64,000 nucleotides of DNA, taken from assembly GCF_900249755.1 (NCBI RefSeq), contig NZ_LT976854.1, forward strand, positions 1,526,927-1,590,926, in the 5' to 3' direction. A program made the translations under genes and the position numbers. The number at the start of each line of letters is the position of its first letter. Position 1 is the stretch's first letter. Under the pieces are notes generated by a model, which saw only the letters and a program-made list of their open reading frames with translations, made no database searches and was not told the origin of the DNA. The stretch is from Cupriavidus taiwanensis. GTDB taxonomy: Bacteria > Pseudomonadota > Gammaproteobacteria > Burkholderiales > Burkholderiaceae. Shown one piece after another: positions 39,126-48,012 of this stretch.

Positions 39126-40103
39126 CTACTCCGCCTTCGCCCCGGACTCCTTCACCACCCGCGCCCACTTCGCAATTTCCTGCCGCTGGTACGCCGCCAG
39201 TTTTTCCGGCGTGCCCAGCACCGGGTCCAGCCCCAGCGTCTTCAGCTTCGCCTGCACGTCAGGCAGCGTGAAAATGCGGTTGAGCTCGGCATTCAGTTTG
39301 ACAACGACCTCCTTCGGCGTATTCGCCGGCGCGAACACCGCGAACCACGAATCCGCCTCGAAGCCCGGCAAGCCCTGCTCCGCCAGCGTCGGGATATCCG
39401 GCGCCGAAGCCGAGCGCTTTGCGCTGGTAATGCCCAGCGCGCGCAGCTTGCCCTCGCGCACCACCGGAAGCGCCGACGGCAGGTTGTCGAACATCATGGT
39501 GATATGGCCGCCAAGCAAATCCGGGATGGCCATGGCGCGGCCCTTGTATGGGACGTGCGTGATCTTGACGCCCGCCATCGCATTGAACATCTCCCCCGCC
39601 ACATGCGGCGAGGTGCCGATGCCCGGCGTGCCGAAGGTCAGGCCGCCCGGCTTGGCCTTGGCCAGCGCGATCAGCTCCGCCACGTTCTTCGCCGGCACGC
39701 CGGGATTGACCACCAGCACGTTGGGCGTCGAGGCGATCAGGACCACCGGCGTGAAGTCCTTGACCATGTCGTACGGCATCTTGCTGTAAAGCGCGCCGTT
39801 GATCGAATGCGTGCCGACGGTGCCGAGCGCCAGGGTATGGCCGTCGGCCGGCGCGTGGGCCACGGCCTCGGCGCCGATATTGCCGCCCGCGCCCGGCTTG
39901 TTGTCGACCACCACGGGCTGGCCCCAGGCGGGCGAGATCTTCTCCGAGACGATGCGCGCCAGCGTGTCGGGCGCGCCGCCAGTGGGAAAGCCCACCACGA
40001 TGCGGATGGGCTTGGCGGGATAGCCCTGTGCCTGCGCGGCGGCGGGGCTGATCACGGTGGATGCGGCAAGCACTGCCGCCGCGGCAACGGTACCGAAACG
40101 CAT
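39126..40103 (-). CDS. Bug-family periplasmic solute-binding protein (TctC-like), orphan
   Basis: The 325-residue protein starts with a Sec signal peptide (MRFGTVAAAAVLAASTVISP, cleavage near AQAQG). It then shows the Bug fold signature YPAKPIRIVVGFPTGGAPDT, the loop VVVDNKPGAGGNIG, and HVPYKGRAMAIPD in the second lobe. Bug proteins bind carboxylates and feed tripartite tricarboxylate transporters, but no tctA or tctB membrane genes lie nearby. A GGAGGAG site precedes the ATG. It is the last gene of an IclR-SDR-Bug leftward cluster, suggesting a carboxylated substrate processed by the SDR. Confidence 0.9.
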   Translation of the reverse strand: MRFGTVAAAAVLAASTVISPAAAQAQGYPAKPIRIVVGFPTGGAPDTLARIVSEKISPAWGQPVVVDNKPGAGGNIGAEAVAHAPADGHTLALGTVGTHSINGALYSKMPYDMVKDFTPVVLIASTPNVLVVNPGVPAKNVAELIALAKAKPGGLTFGTPGIGTSPHVAGEMFNAMAGVKITHVPYKGRAMAIPDLLGGHITMMFDNLPSALPVVREGKLRALGITSAKRSASAPDIPTLAEQGLPGFEADSWFAVFAPANTPKEVVVKLNAELNRIFTLPDVQAKLKTLGLDPVLGTPEKLAAYQRQEIAKWARVVKESGAKAE

Positions 40104-40198
40104 GGGATGCTCCTCCGGTTGCGCGCGGCTGCGTGGCGGCGCGCATTGTGAAAGCGGCGGCAAAGCCGCCGCCGAAACCTGCCAGTCTGCCGTTCCCT

Positions 40199-41011
40199 TC
40201 AGACCGCGATGCCGCCGAACTCCTGCATCACCTTGTCATGCAGGCGGCGCATGCCGCGCAGCCAGCGGTCATAGTCCTGGCCCTTGCGGCGATAGTACTC
40301 AAGCACTTCGGGGTGCGGCAAGATCAGGAAGCGCTCGTCGGCCACGCCTTCCAGCGTCACCGCGGCGACATGCTCGGCGGTGACCGAGCCTTCCTGCAGG
40401 AAGCCCTTGCGCTCGCCGTTCTCGCCGAACAGCATATTGGTCTGCACGCCCTGCGGGCAGATGCAGCTGACCTTGATGCCGCGCTCGCCATAGGTAATCG
40501 ACAGCCACTCGGCAAAGCCGATGGCCGCGTGCTTGGTCACCGCATAAGGCGCCGAGCCGATCTGCGACAGCAAGCCCGCCGCCGACACCGTGTTGACGAA
40601 GTAGCCGTCGCCGCGCTCCAGCATCTGCGGCAGCACCGCGCGCGCCGCGTGGATATGCGCCATCACGTTGATTTCCCAGATGCGCTGCCACTCGTCGGCG
40701 CTGGCGTCCAGTCCCTTGCGCAGGATGATGCCGGCGTTGGAGCAGAAGATATCGACCTGGCCGAAGCGCTGCGTCGCCAGGTCGGCCAGCCCCTGCACCG
40801 CGGCCGCGTCGGCCACGTCGACCGGCTGCGCAAACACCTGGCAGGCGGGCGCGGCGGCCTGGACCTCGGCGGCCACCGCGGCGGCGCCGGCCGCGTTCAG
40901 GTCAGCCACGGCCACGCCGCGCGCGCCCGCCTGCGCAAAGGCCAGTGCCAGCGCGCGGCCGATGCCGGTGGCCGCGCCGGTCACCACGACGGTCTTGTTG
41001 CGAACTTCCAT
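40199..41011 (-). CDS. Short-chain dehydrogenase/reductase
   Basis: The 270-residue SDR has the nucleotide motif VVTGAATGIGRALALAFA near residue 10 and SNAGIIL near 93. It has a Ser-Tyr-Lys catalytic set with YAVTKHAAIGF near residue 160. An Asp at the end of beta-2 (VAVADLNAAG) favours NAD over NADP. The substrate is unknown. It is transcribed downstream of an IclR regulator (49-bp gap) and upstream of a Bug binding protein, so it likely oxidises a hydroxy acid or related compound taken up by that system (inference). Confidence 0.9.
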   Translation of the reverse strand: MEVRNKTVVVTGAATGIGRALALAFAQAGARGVAVADLNAAGAAAVAAEVQAAAPACQVFAQPVDVADAAAVQGLADLATQRFGQVDIFCSNAGIILRKGLDASADEWQRIWEINVMAHIHAARAVLPQMLERGDGYFVNTVSAAGLLSQIGSAPYAVTKHAAIGFAEWLSITYGERGIKVSCICPQGVQTNMLFGENGERKGFLQEGSVTAEHVAAVTLEGVADERFLILPHPEVLEYYRRKGQDYDRWLRGMRRLHDKVMQEFGGIAV

Positions 41012-41060
41012 GGGTTGTCTCCTCGTTGAATTCGATTGCCGGCGTCAGCGGCCAAACGTA

Positions 41061-41984
41061 TTACGCCGCGTTCGCCGGACCCGGGTCAGGTTCAGGCTGC
41101 GCGGAGGCAAAGCGTGCCGTCGCACGCGCGCCGCCAGGCTGCCACAGCCGCGCCTGCAGGGTCTGCGCCAGCTCGCGCACGCGCGGACCCAGGTTGGCTT
41201 CCAGGATTTCCGGCGACAGCCGCGCCGCGGCGCCGCCGATATTCAGCGCCAGCACCTCGCTGCTGCCCGCCAGCCGCAGCGGCGCGGCGGCGCCGCTGAC
41301 GGTGCGGTCCCATTCCGCATGCGCCACGCAGAAGCCGCGCCGGGCATGGTCGCGCAGCGCACGGTCCACGCCAGCGCGCACCGCCGGCCAGCGCGCGCCG
41401 TAGTGGCGCGCCAGCTCCGCCAGCGCGGCCTCGCGGTGATCGGCATCGAGTCCCGCCAGCCACGCCCGCCCGATCGCCGAGGTCGCCATCGGCAGCCGCG
41501 CCCCGGGCGCCAGCCGGATCACCAGCGCACCGCGCGGCTGGCAGCTTTCCAGGTAGACCATGGCATGGCGGTCCGGCATCGCCAGCGCCACCGTGCAGTC
41601 CGTCGCGAACGCCAGCGACTGCATCAGCGGCTGCGCGATCTCGCGGATGCCGGCGCCGCCGACATAGCGGTGCCCCAGCACCATCGCGCCCTGCCCCAGC
41701 CGGTACTTCTCGGTCGCCTCGATATAGGTCAGGTAGCCCAGCGTGGCCAGCGTATAGGTCAGCCGCGACACCGTGGGCCGCGGAATGCCCGTGCGCCGCG
41801 ACAGCTCGGCATTGCCCAGGTAATCGTCCTGGGGCCCGAACGCGCGCAACAGCTCCATGCCGCGCGCCAGTGCCGTGACGAAATTGCGGTCATCGGCACT
41901 TCCATTGCCCGCGGGCACGTCGGCCGGCACCAGGATATGTGCGGCATCGGGCGGCGGCGTGGGAATGGTGGTGGTGCGTTTCAT
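41061..41984 (-). CDS. IclR-family transcriptional regulator
   Basis: The 307-residue protein has an N-terminal extension of about 30 residues. A winged helix-turn-helix follows (ALARGMELLRAFG at about 35, ELSRRTGIPRPTVSRLTYTLATLGYL to about 85). The IclR effector domain has YLESCQPRGALVIRL, LPMATSAIGRAWLAG and the C-terminal NIGGAAARLSPEILE. IclR proteins bind aromatic or short-chain acids as tetramers. It is first in line with the SDR and Bug genes and probably controls them and itself. Confidence 0.92.
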   Translation of the reverse strand: MKRTTTIPTPPPDAAHILVPADVPAGNGSADDRNFVTALARGMELLRAFGPQDDYLGNAELSRRTGIPRPTVSRLTYTLATLGYLTYIEATEKYRLGQGAMVLGHRYVGGAGIREIAQPLMQSLAFATDCTVALAMPDRHAMVYLESCQPRGALVIRLAPGARLPMATSAIGRAWLAGLDADHREAALAELARHYGARWPAVRAGVDRALRDHARRGFCVAHAEWDRTVSGAAAPLRLAGSSEVLALNIGGAAARLSPEILEANLGPRVRELAQTLQARLWQPGGARATARFASAQPEPDPGPANAA

Positions 41985-42223
41985 GGGCGGCGGCTTGGGG
42001 CGAGCCTATTAGATTGCAGGAAACGCGGCTGCGCGGGGGCGCTATGTAGGGAAAGCATGTGCCCTAGAAACGGTGTTCATGGGGCCGATCCGGGACGATG
42101 CGGCCTGTTTGTGGCACCAGAGCAGATTTCCGGCGGGCTGGCCGGTGTGTGCAAATGCGCGGGCGGGGAGCACAGTATTGCGCTGTACTCCCCCGCGGCT
42201 GCGGCGCCGCCCCGGCAAGCGTT

Positions 42224-43033
42224 CTATTTCGCCCCGGAGGAACGGGCCAGATGCCGTGCCAGGGCCTCGCCTGCCCTGCGCGCGCTGTCGGCATCCACGC
42301 GTTCGGCCAGTACCCGGGCAAGCTGCCGCAGCTGGCCGGCCGTGAGTCCGACGTTCAGGCTGATACGCATATGCGCCTGCAATTGCGACTCGGCTCCAGG
42401 GAGTGCCGACAGCATGCCGACCGTGGCCAGCTCACGGCTTTGCCAGTCCAGGTTGTCGCGCTCGAAGATATCGCCGAACAAGTGGGTCTTCAGGTATTCA
42501 TCGATGGCCGGCGCGAAATCAAACAGCGCGCCAGTCACCGGCGCGCCGGACAAGCGGGTCTGGTTGGCCGTCCCCGCCGCCAGCAGCGCGTCGCCCTTCG
42601 GCGCGGCACGGCTGGGCAACGCGCCTGCAGCGTCGTCGATGCCACGCTGCCCGCGCGCCTCCACCACCTTCATCAATTCGGCCAGCGCATTGAGGCTGCG
42701 CGGAAATCCCGCATAAGCGTAGAGCTGCACCAGGATTTCCTTGGCTTCATTGACCGTCAGGCCGGCATCCAGCCCCTGGTTCAAGGCGCCGTTCAATCTG
42801 GCGATATCGCCTGCGGCACCAAGCGCGCCAATCGGTGCGATGGCCTGCTGGCGCGCGGTCAGGGTTTCAGCGGGGCTGGGTGCGGCGGCTGGTGTGCTGG
42901 TCATGTTCCGGGATTCCTGCGCTGTGGGGGCGGCATGGCTGATGGCGGTCGCAAGCACGCAGCCGACGGCCAGCATGATTACGCCGGCCCCGCGACGCCG
43001 GTTGCACAGCCTAGCGGGCGTTGTATTGCGCAT
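42224..43033 (-). CDS. Exported carboxymuconolactone decarboxylase-family protein with two CMD domains
   Basis: The protein is 269 residues from the ATG at 43033, chosen because it opens a signal peptide (CNRRRGAGVIMLAVGCVLATAISHA). Two CMD repeats follow: NQGLDAGLTVNEAKEILVQLYAYAGFP near residue 95, and SRELATVGMLSALPG with AHMRISLNVGLTAGQLRQL near 210. The redox CxxC of AhpD-like members is absent, so a lyase/decarboxylase-like or purely binding role is more likely than peroxidase activity. The start overlaps the end of the upstream cupin gene by 23 bp, indicating coupled translation. Confidence 0.85.
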   Translation of the reverse strand: MRNTTPARLCNRRRGAGVIMLAVGCVLATAISHAAPTAQESRNMTSTPAAAPSPAETLTARQQAIAPIGALGAAGDIARLNGALNQGLDAGLTVNEAKEILVQLYAYAGFPRSLNALAELMKVVEARGQRGIDDAAGALPSRAAPKGDALLAAGTANQTRLSGAPVTGALFDFAPAIDEYLKTHLFGDIFERDNLDWQSRELATVGMLSALPGAESQLQAHMRISLNVGLTAGQLRQLARVLAERVDADSARRAGEALARHLARSSGAK

Positions 43034-43511
43034 CGGTGACCTTCTCCATCCAGGTGACGTTCGTCCCCTCCACGGTGCCGGTGACGGCAAGGTGAGTCAT
43101 CGCGGTCGTGGGCGCCGCGCCGTGCCAGTGTTTGACGCCGGGGGGACACCAGACCACATCGCCGGGGCGGATTTCCTGCACGGGCTTGCCCCATTCCTGC
43201 GTGAGCCCCACGCCCGATATCACTACCAGCCGCTGCCCGGCCGGGTGTGTGTGCCAGGCCGAGCGCGCGCCGGGCTCGAACGTCACCAACCCGCCGGAGG
43301 CGTTGATATGCGGGTCGGCCGGCCACACCGGATCGATCCGGGCCCGGCCGGTAAAGTAGTCGGCAGGGCCGGCTATCGAGGGCTGGCTGCCGGCGCGTGC
43401 GATCTGCTGGGTGGGTGCGGCCGTCGCCGAACCCGCCTGCCCACCTGCCGCGCAGGCGATCGCGCACGGCATGACTGTGGCGCACAAGGCGATTGTCTTG
43501 AGAGCGTGCAT
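43011..43511 (-). CDS. Exported single-domain cupin protein
   Basis: The 166-residue protein has a signal peptide (MHALKTIALCATVMPCAIACA) with a lipobox-like ACA ending. A cupin barrel follows with metal-binding motif 1 WHTHPAGQRLVVISG near residue 88 and motif 2 RPGDVVWCPPGVKHWHG near 118. It resembles the small cupins regularly linked with CMD proteins, for which dioxygenase or isomerase activity is often suggested but not shown. An AAGGAG site precedes the ATG. It sits between the cyclophilin-like gene (17-bp gap) and the CMD gene (overlap). Confidence 0.88.
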   Translation of the reverse strand: MHALKTIALCATVMPCAIACAAGGQAGSATAAPTQQIARAGSQPSIAGPADYFTGRARIDPVWPADPHINASGGLVTFEPGARSAWHTHPAGQRLVVISGVGLTQEWGKPVQEIRPGDVVWCPPGVKHWHGAAPTTAMTHLAVTGTVEGTNVTWMEKVTDAQYNAR

Positions 43512-43528
43512 GAGGCTCCTTGATGAAA

Positions 43529-44026
43529 TCAGGGTTCGACCCGCTCGATCCGCACCTGGTACGGGCCCGCTTGCGCCAGCAAGGGCAGGCCTTCGTCGAC
43601 CTTGCCGAGCGGCAGCAGGCCGCGCGCATAGGACCGGCCCTTGATGAAAAGCGCCAGGTTGCCCCACGGCGCGTAATGCGTCAGTTCGCCGGCCACGGGT
43701 GCCATGCCATCCGGTGCACCCTGCGTGGACAGCTTGCGCGGCAAGCTGGACACGCGCTCGATGGCGGCGTAGTCCTCCATCGTCAGCGATAGCGGCAGCA
43801 GTGCGGCGAAATCGCGCGCGGTGGCGTTGTCGTACAGCGTTGCCGTGGCGCTTTGGCCGTTGACGGTCAGCCGAATCTGCATGCGGGCCTTGTTGGAACC
43901 GGGCGCCCGCAGCTGGGCCACGGAATGGGTCGGGAAGCACGCTGCCGGTGCAAGCAGAGAACTGGCAAGCAACAGCAGCATGCCGCGGCGCAACGGGTTC
44001 CGTGGACGAGAGAGGCGCGTTGTCAT
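43529..44026 (-). CDS. Exported cyclophilin-like-fold protein
   Basis: The protein is about 165 residues with an N-terminal signal (RRGMLLLLASSLLAPAACFP). The mature part shows the cyclophilin-like (DUF369-type) pattern: MQIRLTVNGQSATATLYDN, then DFAALLPLSLTMEDYAAIER, LTHYAPWGNLALFIKG and a closing LLPLGKVDEGL. It is not a prolyl isomerase by residue content; relatives are small proteins of unknown function. It is the first gene of the leftward trio with cupin and CMD. The start may also be three codons earlier (44035). Confidence 0.82.
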   Translation of the reverse strand: MTTRLSRPRNPLRRGMLLLLASSLLAPAACFPTHSVAQLRAPGSNKARMQIRLTVNGQSATATLYDNATARDFAALLPLSLTMEDYAAIERVSSLPRKLSTQGAPDGMAPVAGELTHYAPWGNLALFIKGRSYARGLLPLGKVDEGLPLLAQAGPYQVRIERVEP

Positions 44027-44172
44027 CCGCTGCATCTTCGCGGATTCACGCCGGCCTGAGTAGCAAATGGGTGCTTAAAGGCCTTATAAGCCAGGCTAAT
44101 CAATGGTCGCCGCGCCGGCCATCAGATGACTCCCACCAGCCAGCCACCGCGGCACCGGTTCCGCCCTGACCC

Positions 44173-45210
44173 TCACTCCATCTTGAGTCCCACCGTCCTG
44201 GTCATGGCCTGGTAGGTTGGCCAGGTGCGCCCGATGAACCGCTGCAGCGCTTCGCCGGTCAGGGGCGTGTCCTGGCTGCCAAGCTGTTCGCGCACGTTCC
44301 TGACGGCCTCCGACTCGGTGACCGACTGCCGTACCAGCGTGGCGAGGCCGGCGACGATGCCGGCCGGCAGGCCGGCGGGGCCCAGCAGCATGTTGCACTC
44401 GGCAAGGTTGCTGAAGACCGGATCGGAAATGCCCTCGTCGGTCCAGGTCGGCACGCCCGGCAGCTTGGCGGAGCGCGGCCCCGAGATCACCAGCAGCGGC
44501 TTGAGGCCGCCGGACGCCAGTCCGCCTGACATGCCGAGCAGCGAGCCGGCGCCGATATCGATATGCCCGGCCAGCAGGTCGCCGATCATCGCACCGGTGC
44601 CCTTGTAGTTGATGATGTCGAGCTGGGCCCCGGTCAGCTTCTTCAGCTGGGCCACCATCAGTTGCCAGCCCGAGCCGATGCCGTAGTTGCCGACGCTGAC
44701 GGGCCGCTTCTGTGCCAGCGCGAGCAGCTCCTTGAACGTGCTGGCCGGCAGACCCTTGTTGGCCACCATCACGCCGACGCCGGTGCTGATCGACGCCACC
44801 GGCGTGAGGTCGCGCGACGGATCGATGGGCGGCTTCTTCAGCAACACCGGCGCCTGCGCCAGCTGGCTGTGCAAGGTACAGAGCAGCGTGTATCCGTCGG
44901 GCCTGGCGCGGGCCACCGCCTCGGCGGCGATCATGCCGATGCCGCCGGGCTTGTTCTCGACCAACACCGGCACCTTCAGCCTGGCGGAAAAGAACTCCGC
45001 AAACGCCCGCGCGGTGCTGTCGTTGGACGAACCCGGCGCCTGCGCGGCAATGATGCGGATGGGGCGTGACGGCCAGTCGCTGGCCAGCGCATGGCGTGGC
45101 AGCAGCCACGGCAACGCGGCGGCCCCGGCCGCCGCACCCAGCATCTGGCGCCGCCGCAGGTCGACGGCATCCGCGGGCAAGTCCTTGCCCGAACCAGCAA
45201 TGGAACGCAT
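44173..45210 (-). CDS. Bug-family periplasmic solute-binding protein with Tat-like leader
   Basis: The protein is 345 residues from the ATG after GGGAGAAG. Its leader contains RRRQMLGAAAGAAALPWLL, twin-arginine-like rather than the usual Sec signal of Bug proteins. The mature protein has WPSRPIRIIAAQAPGSSND, VLVENKPGGIGM and NYKGTGAMIGDLLAGHID. It binds an extracellular carboxylate, with transport through TctAB-type permeases encoded elsewhere. It is last in a leftward operon of CoA-thioester enzymes (99 bp after the CitE-like gene), so the ligand is likely the operon's dicarboxylic acid substrate. Confidence 0.88.
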   Translation of the reverse strand: MRSIAGSGKDLPADAVDLRRRQMLGAAAGAAALPWLLPRHALASDWPSRPIRIIAAQAPGSSNDSTARAFAEFFSARLKVPVLVENKPGGIGMIAAEAVARARPDGYTLLCTLHSQLAQAPVLLKKPPIDPSRDLTPVASISTGVGVMVANKGLPASTFKELLALAQKRPVSVGNYGIGSGWQLMVAQLKKLTGAQLDIINYKGTGAMIGDLLAGHIDIGAGSLLGMSGGLASGGLKPLLVISGPRSAKLPGVPTWTDEGISDPVFSNLAECNMLLGPAGLPAGIVAGLATLVRQSVTESEAVRNVREQLGSQDTPLTGEALQRFIGRTWPTYQAMTRTVGLKME

Positions 45211-45309
45211 GAATCTTCTCCCGAAAGCTTCAAGCCTGTGCCCGCGATGGCACGCGGGCACGCCGGTTGGCCGCGGCGCCTTGCCACGGCCGGCACGCAG
45301 GGCGTGCTG

Positions 45310-46221
45310 CTACATGCCGATCAGGTCGGCGCGCTGCACCAGGTTCCTGACGATGCGGACCGAGGCAATGTCGATCATCTTGCCCTCGTACTGGACCGCG
45401 CCCAGCCCCTGCGATAGGGCTTCGTCGTAGGCGCGGATCATGTCGCGCGCCCGCGCCACGTCGGCGGCGGCCGGCGAGAAGACATCCTGCGCGAGTTCCA
45501 CTTGCGACGGGTGGATGGCCCACTTGCCGACCATGCCGAGGATCATGGCGCGGCGTGCTTCCTCGCGGAACGCATCAGGGCTGCGGAAGTCGGCGAACGG
45601 GCCGTCGACCGCGTCGAGCCGGTGGGCACGCGCGGCGATCGTCAGCCGCTGGCGCTGGTAGTGCCAGATATCGCCCGGATAGCCGCCGCCCCCGCCGATG
45701 TCGCGCATCGATACGCCCTGGCTGGCCGAATAGTCACCCATGCCGAAGATCAGGCATTCCAGCCGCGGCGTCGATGCGGCGATGGCCTCGACGTTCATCA
45801 TCGCCTCCACTTCTTCGATCAGCACGTCGATGCCGATGCGGTGCTGCAGGCCGAGCTTCTTCTCCATCATCGACAGCAGCTTGTCGACAAACTGCACGTC
45901 CGCGGCCGACATCGCCTTGGGCAGCATGATGACATCGAGGTTGCGGCCGGCGCCTTCCACCACTTCGATGATGTCCTCGTAGGCGTATTCGGTAGTCAGG
46001 TCGTTGATGCGCACGCAGCGCGTGGTGCGGCCCCAGTCCAGCCCGTTGAGGGCCTCGACGATCTTGCGCCGTGCCGGGCGCTTTTCGCTGGGCGCGACCG
46101 CGTCCTCCAGGTCAAGGAAGACGAAGTCCACGCCCATGCCCGCGGCCTTGGCCATCATCTTCTCGCTCGATCCCGGCACGGACAGCTGGCAGCGGCGCAG
46201 CCGCCTGGTTCGTTCCTGCAT
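45310..46221 (-). CDS. CitE-like CoA-ester lyase (malyl-CoA/beta-methylmalyl-CoA lyase type)
   Basis: The 303-residue HpcH/HpaI-aldolase-superfamily protein has an N-terminal strand RCQLSVPGSSEKMM. The Mg-site block FLDLEDAVAPSEK is near residue 35, with DVLIEEVEAMMN near 130 and GMGDYSASQGV near 155. The later sequence WHYQRQRLTIAARAHRLDAVDGPFADF follows the pattern of malyl-CoA/methylmalyl-CoA lyases more closely than citrate-lyase CitE. It would cleave a 3-hydroxyacyl-CoA into glyoxylate or pyruvate plus an acyl-CoA. It is followed by the Bug gene and preceded by a class III CoA-transferase (52-bp gap), with a GGAGA ribosome site. Confidence 0.88.
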   Translation of the reverse strand: MQERTRRLRRCQLSVPGSSEKMMAKAAGMGVDFVFLDLEDAVAPSEKRPARRKIVEALNGLDWGRTTRCVRINDLTTEYAYEDIIEVVEGAGRNLDVIMLPKAMSAADVQFVDKLLSMMEKKLGLQHRIGIDVLIEEVEAMMNVEAIAASTPRLECLIFGMGDYSASQGVSMRDIGGGGGYPGDIWHYQRQRLTIAARAHRLDAVDGPFADFRSPDAFREEARRAMILGMVGKWAIHPSQVELAQDVFSPAAADVARARDMIRAYDEALSQGLGAVQYEGKMIDIASVRIVRNLVQRADLIGM

Positions 46222-46273
46222 GATGTTGTCTCCTGTCTGTTATAGGGATGTTGTTCTTTGCGGTGGCGTGGTC

Positions 46274-47527
46274 CTACTGCACCACGCCGTCCGCGCGCAG
46301 CGCGGCAATCTCGCGCGCATCGAAGCCGAGGCCGGCCAGGGTCCGGTCGGTGTGTTCACCGGTCATCGGCGCCCGGCGCCGTACACCGCCAGGGGTGGCG
46401 CTCATCCGCACCGGACTGCCGGCAATGGTCAGGGGCTTGTGCGCACCGGGCTGCTCGGTGTCGACCAGCATCGCGCGGATGCGGAAATGCGGATCGTCGA
46501 AAATGTCGGCGGCGTCGAACACGGGGCCGAACGGCACCTCGCCGCCCAGCATCTCGGCCAGCGCGCGCTTGGTGTGGCGTGCGGTCCAGGCGCCGACTGC
46601 TTGCTCCACCTCGGCGCGGTGCCGCACGCGCAGTTCGTTGGTGGCAAAGCGCGGGTCGTCGGCCCATTGCGGATGGCCCATGCGCTCCACCAGCAAGCGC
46701 CAGAAGCGGTCGTTCGGCACCCCCAGGCTGATAAAGCCATCGCTGGCGGGGAACAGGCCGAACGGGCACAGCAGCGGATGGCCATTGCCCTCGGGTCCGG
46801 GTGCCTGCGCCGAGGCGCTGTACTGGAACACCATGCGCTCGCATACGGCCAGCACGGCGTCGACCATGGCCACGTCGACGAACTGCCCGCGGCCGGTGCG
46901 TTCGGCATGCCAGCAAGCCGCCGCGATGCCGTAGGCCAGGAACATGGCCGGCACGATATCGCCGACGCCGGGACCGATCTTGGTCGGCGCGCCGCCGCGC
47001 TGCGGACCGGTGATGCCCATGATGCCGCCCATGGCCTGCGCGACCGGATCGTAGGCGGGCCAACCGGCGTAGGGGCTTTCGCCGCTGCGCGGGTCGCCGA
47101 AGCCGCGCAGCGCCGCGTAGACCAGCCGGGGGTTTTCCTCGGCGAGCCGTTCGTAGCCCAGCCCGAAGCGCTCCATCACGCCGGCGCGGTAGTTTTCGAC
47201 CAGCACGTCGGCGCCGCGCACCAGCCGCAGCAGGGTCTCGCGCCCGGCGGGCTGCTTCAGGTCCAGCACCAGCGATTCCTTGTTGCGGTTGATCGAGCCG
47301 AAGTAGCCGCCAAAGCCGCCGGATTCGATCCGCAAGGCCCCGTCGAGATGCGGGCCGTTGCGCCGCGTCTGGTCGCCGCCGGGCGGCTCGATCTTGATCA
47401 CGCGCGCGCCCTGGTCGGCGAGCATCATCGAGCAATAAGGGCCGGCAAGCATCTGGGTCAGGTCGAGCACTACCATGCCATGCAAAGCACCGCTTGTGCG
47501 CCCCTCAGCGCTACCATCCGCGCTCAT
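46274..47527 (-). CDS. Class III (CaiB/BaiF) CoA-transferase
   Basis: The protein is 417 residues from the ATG that overlaps the upstream MaoC stop (ATGA). It starts with GMVVLDLTQMLAGPYCSMMLADQGARVIKIE, the family's CoA-binding entry (quoted here in two adjoining motifs, LDLTQMLAGPY and MLADQGARVIKIE). It continues with SINRNKESLVLDL, ADVLVENYRAGVMERFGL, and YDPVAQAMGGIMGITG. Such enzymes move CoA between carboxylic acids. In this operon it would activate the incoming dicarboxylate, or shift CoA within a branched dicarboxyl-CoA, before hydration and cleavage. Confidence 0.93.
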   Translation of the reverse strand: MSADGSAEGRTSGALHGMVVLDLTQMLAGPYCSMMLADQGARVIKIEPPGGDQTRRNGPHLDGALRIESGGFGGYFGSINRNKESLVLDLKQPAGRETLLRLVRGADVLVENYRAGVMERFGLGYERLAEENPRLVYAALRGFGDPRSGESPYAGWPAYDPVAQAMGGIMGITGPQRGGAPTKIGPGVGDIVPAMFLAYGIAAACWHAERTGRGQFVDVAMVDAVLAVCERMVFQYSASAQAPGPEGNGHPLLCPFGLFPASDGFISLGVPNDRFWRLLVERMGHPQWADDPRFATNELRVRHRAEVEQAVGAWTARHTKRALAEMLGGEVPFGPVFDAADIFDDPHFRIRAMLVDTEQPGAHKPLTIAGSPVRMSATPGGVRRRAPMTGEHTDRTLAGLGFDAREIAALRADGVVQ

Positions 47528-48012
47528 CGCCCGCCCCAGTGGCTCTTGCGCTGGATCAGAACGGTACGCTCCGCCTGCACGCACAGCTTGTCGTCCTGGT
47601 TCACGCCGTAGTGGCGGAAACGCACGATGCCGGCATCTTCGCGGTCGCCGTCTTCCTTGCCCAGCACTTCGGTATAGGCATAGAGCGTGTCGCCGTGGAA
47701 GACCGGATGCGACAGCCGGATCTTGTCGAGCCCCAGCTCCTGCAGGCAGTGCTCGGCGGTGTCCTGCGCCGCGAGCCCGAGCACCATCGACAGGTTGATG
47801 CCACCGAAGACCACGCGCTGCGCGAAGATGCCGCCGGCGGCACGCCGCATGGCATCTTCGTTGAAGTGCCCTTCGGCCGTGTTCATGACCATGTTGGTCA
47901 GCATGACGTTGTCCATCTCGGTGACGGTCTTGCCGCGCGCATGGCGGATCAGCATGCCGGGCTCGAAGTGCTCGAAGTATCCATCCGGGCTGGTCAGTTC
48001 GCAGAGCTTCAT
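47524..48012 (-). CDS. MaoC-like hot-dog hydratase, single domain (first of a pair)
   Basis: The 162-residue protein has one hot-dog fold with GYFEHFEPGMLIRHARGKTV near residue 11 and DNVMLTNMVMNTAEGHFNED in place of the classical hydratase motif (Asp and His retained). HPVFHGDTLYAYTEVLGKE is near residue 105. Two such domains are normally needed for an enoyl-CoA hydratase site. A second single-domain MaoC gene (49250) sits two genes upstream, so the two may form one heteromeric enzyme. ATGA overlaps join it to both neighbours, the acyl-CoA dehydrogenase and the CoA-transferase. Confidence 0.87.
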   Translation of the reverse strand: MKLCELTSPDGYFEHFEPGMLIRHARGKTVTEMDNVMLTNMVMNTAEGHFNEDAMRRAAGGIFAQRVVFGGINLSMVLGLAAQDTAEHCLQELGLDKIRLSHPVFHGDTLYAYTEVLGKEDGDREDAGIVRFRHYGVNQDDKLCVQAERTVLIQRKSHWGGR

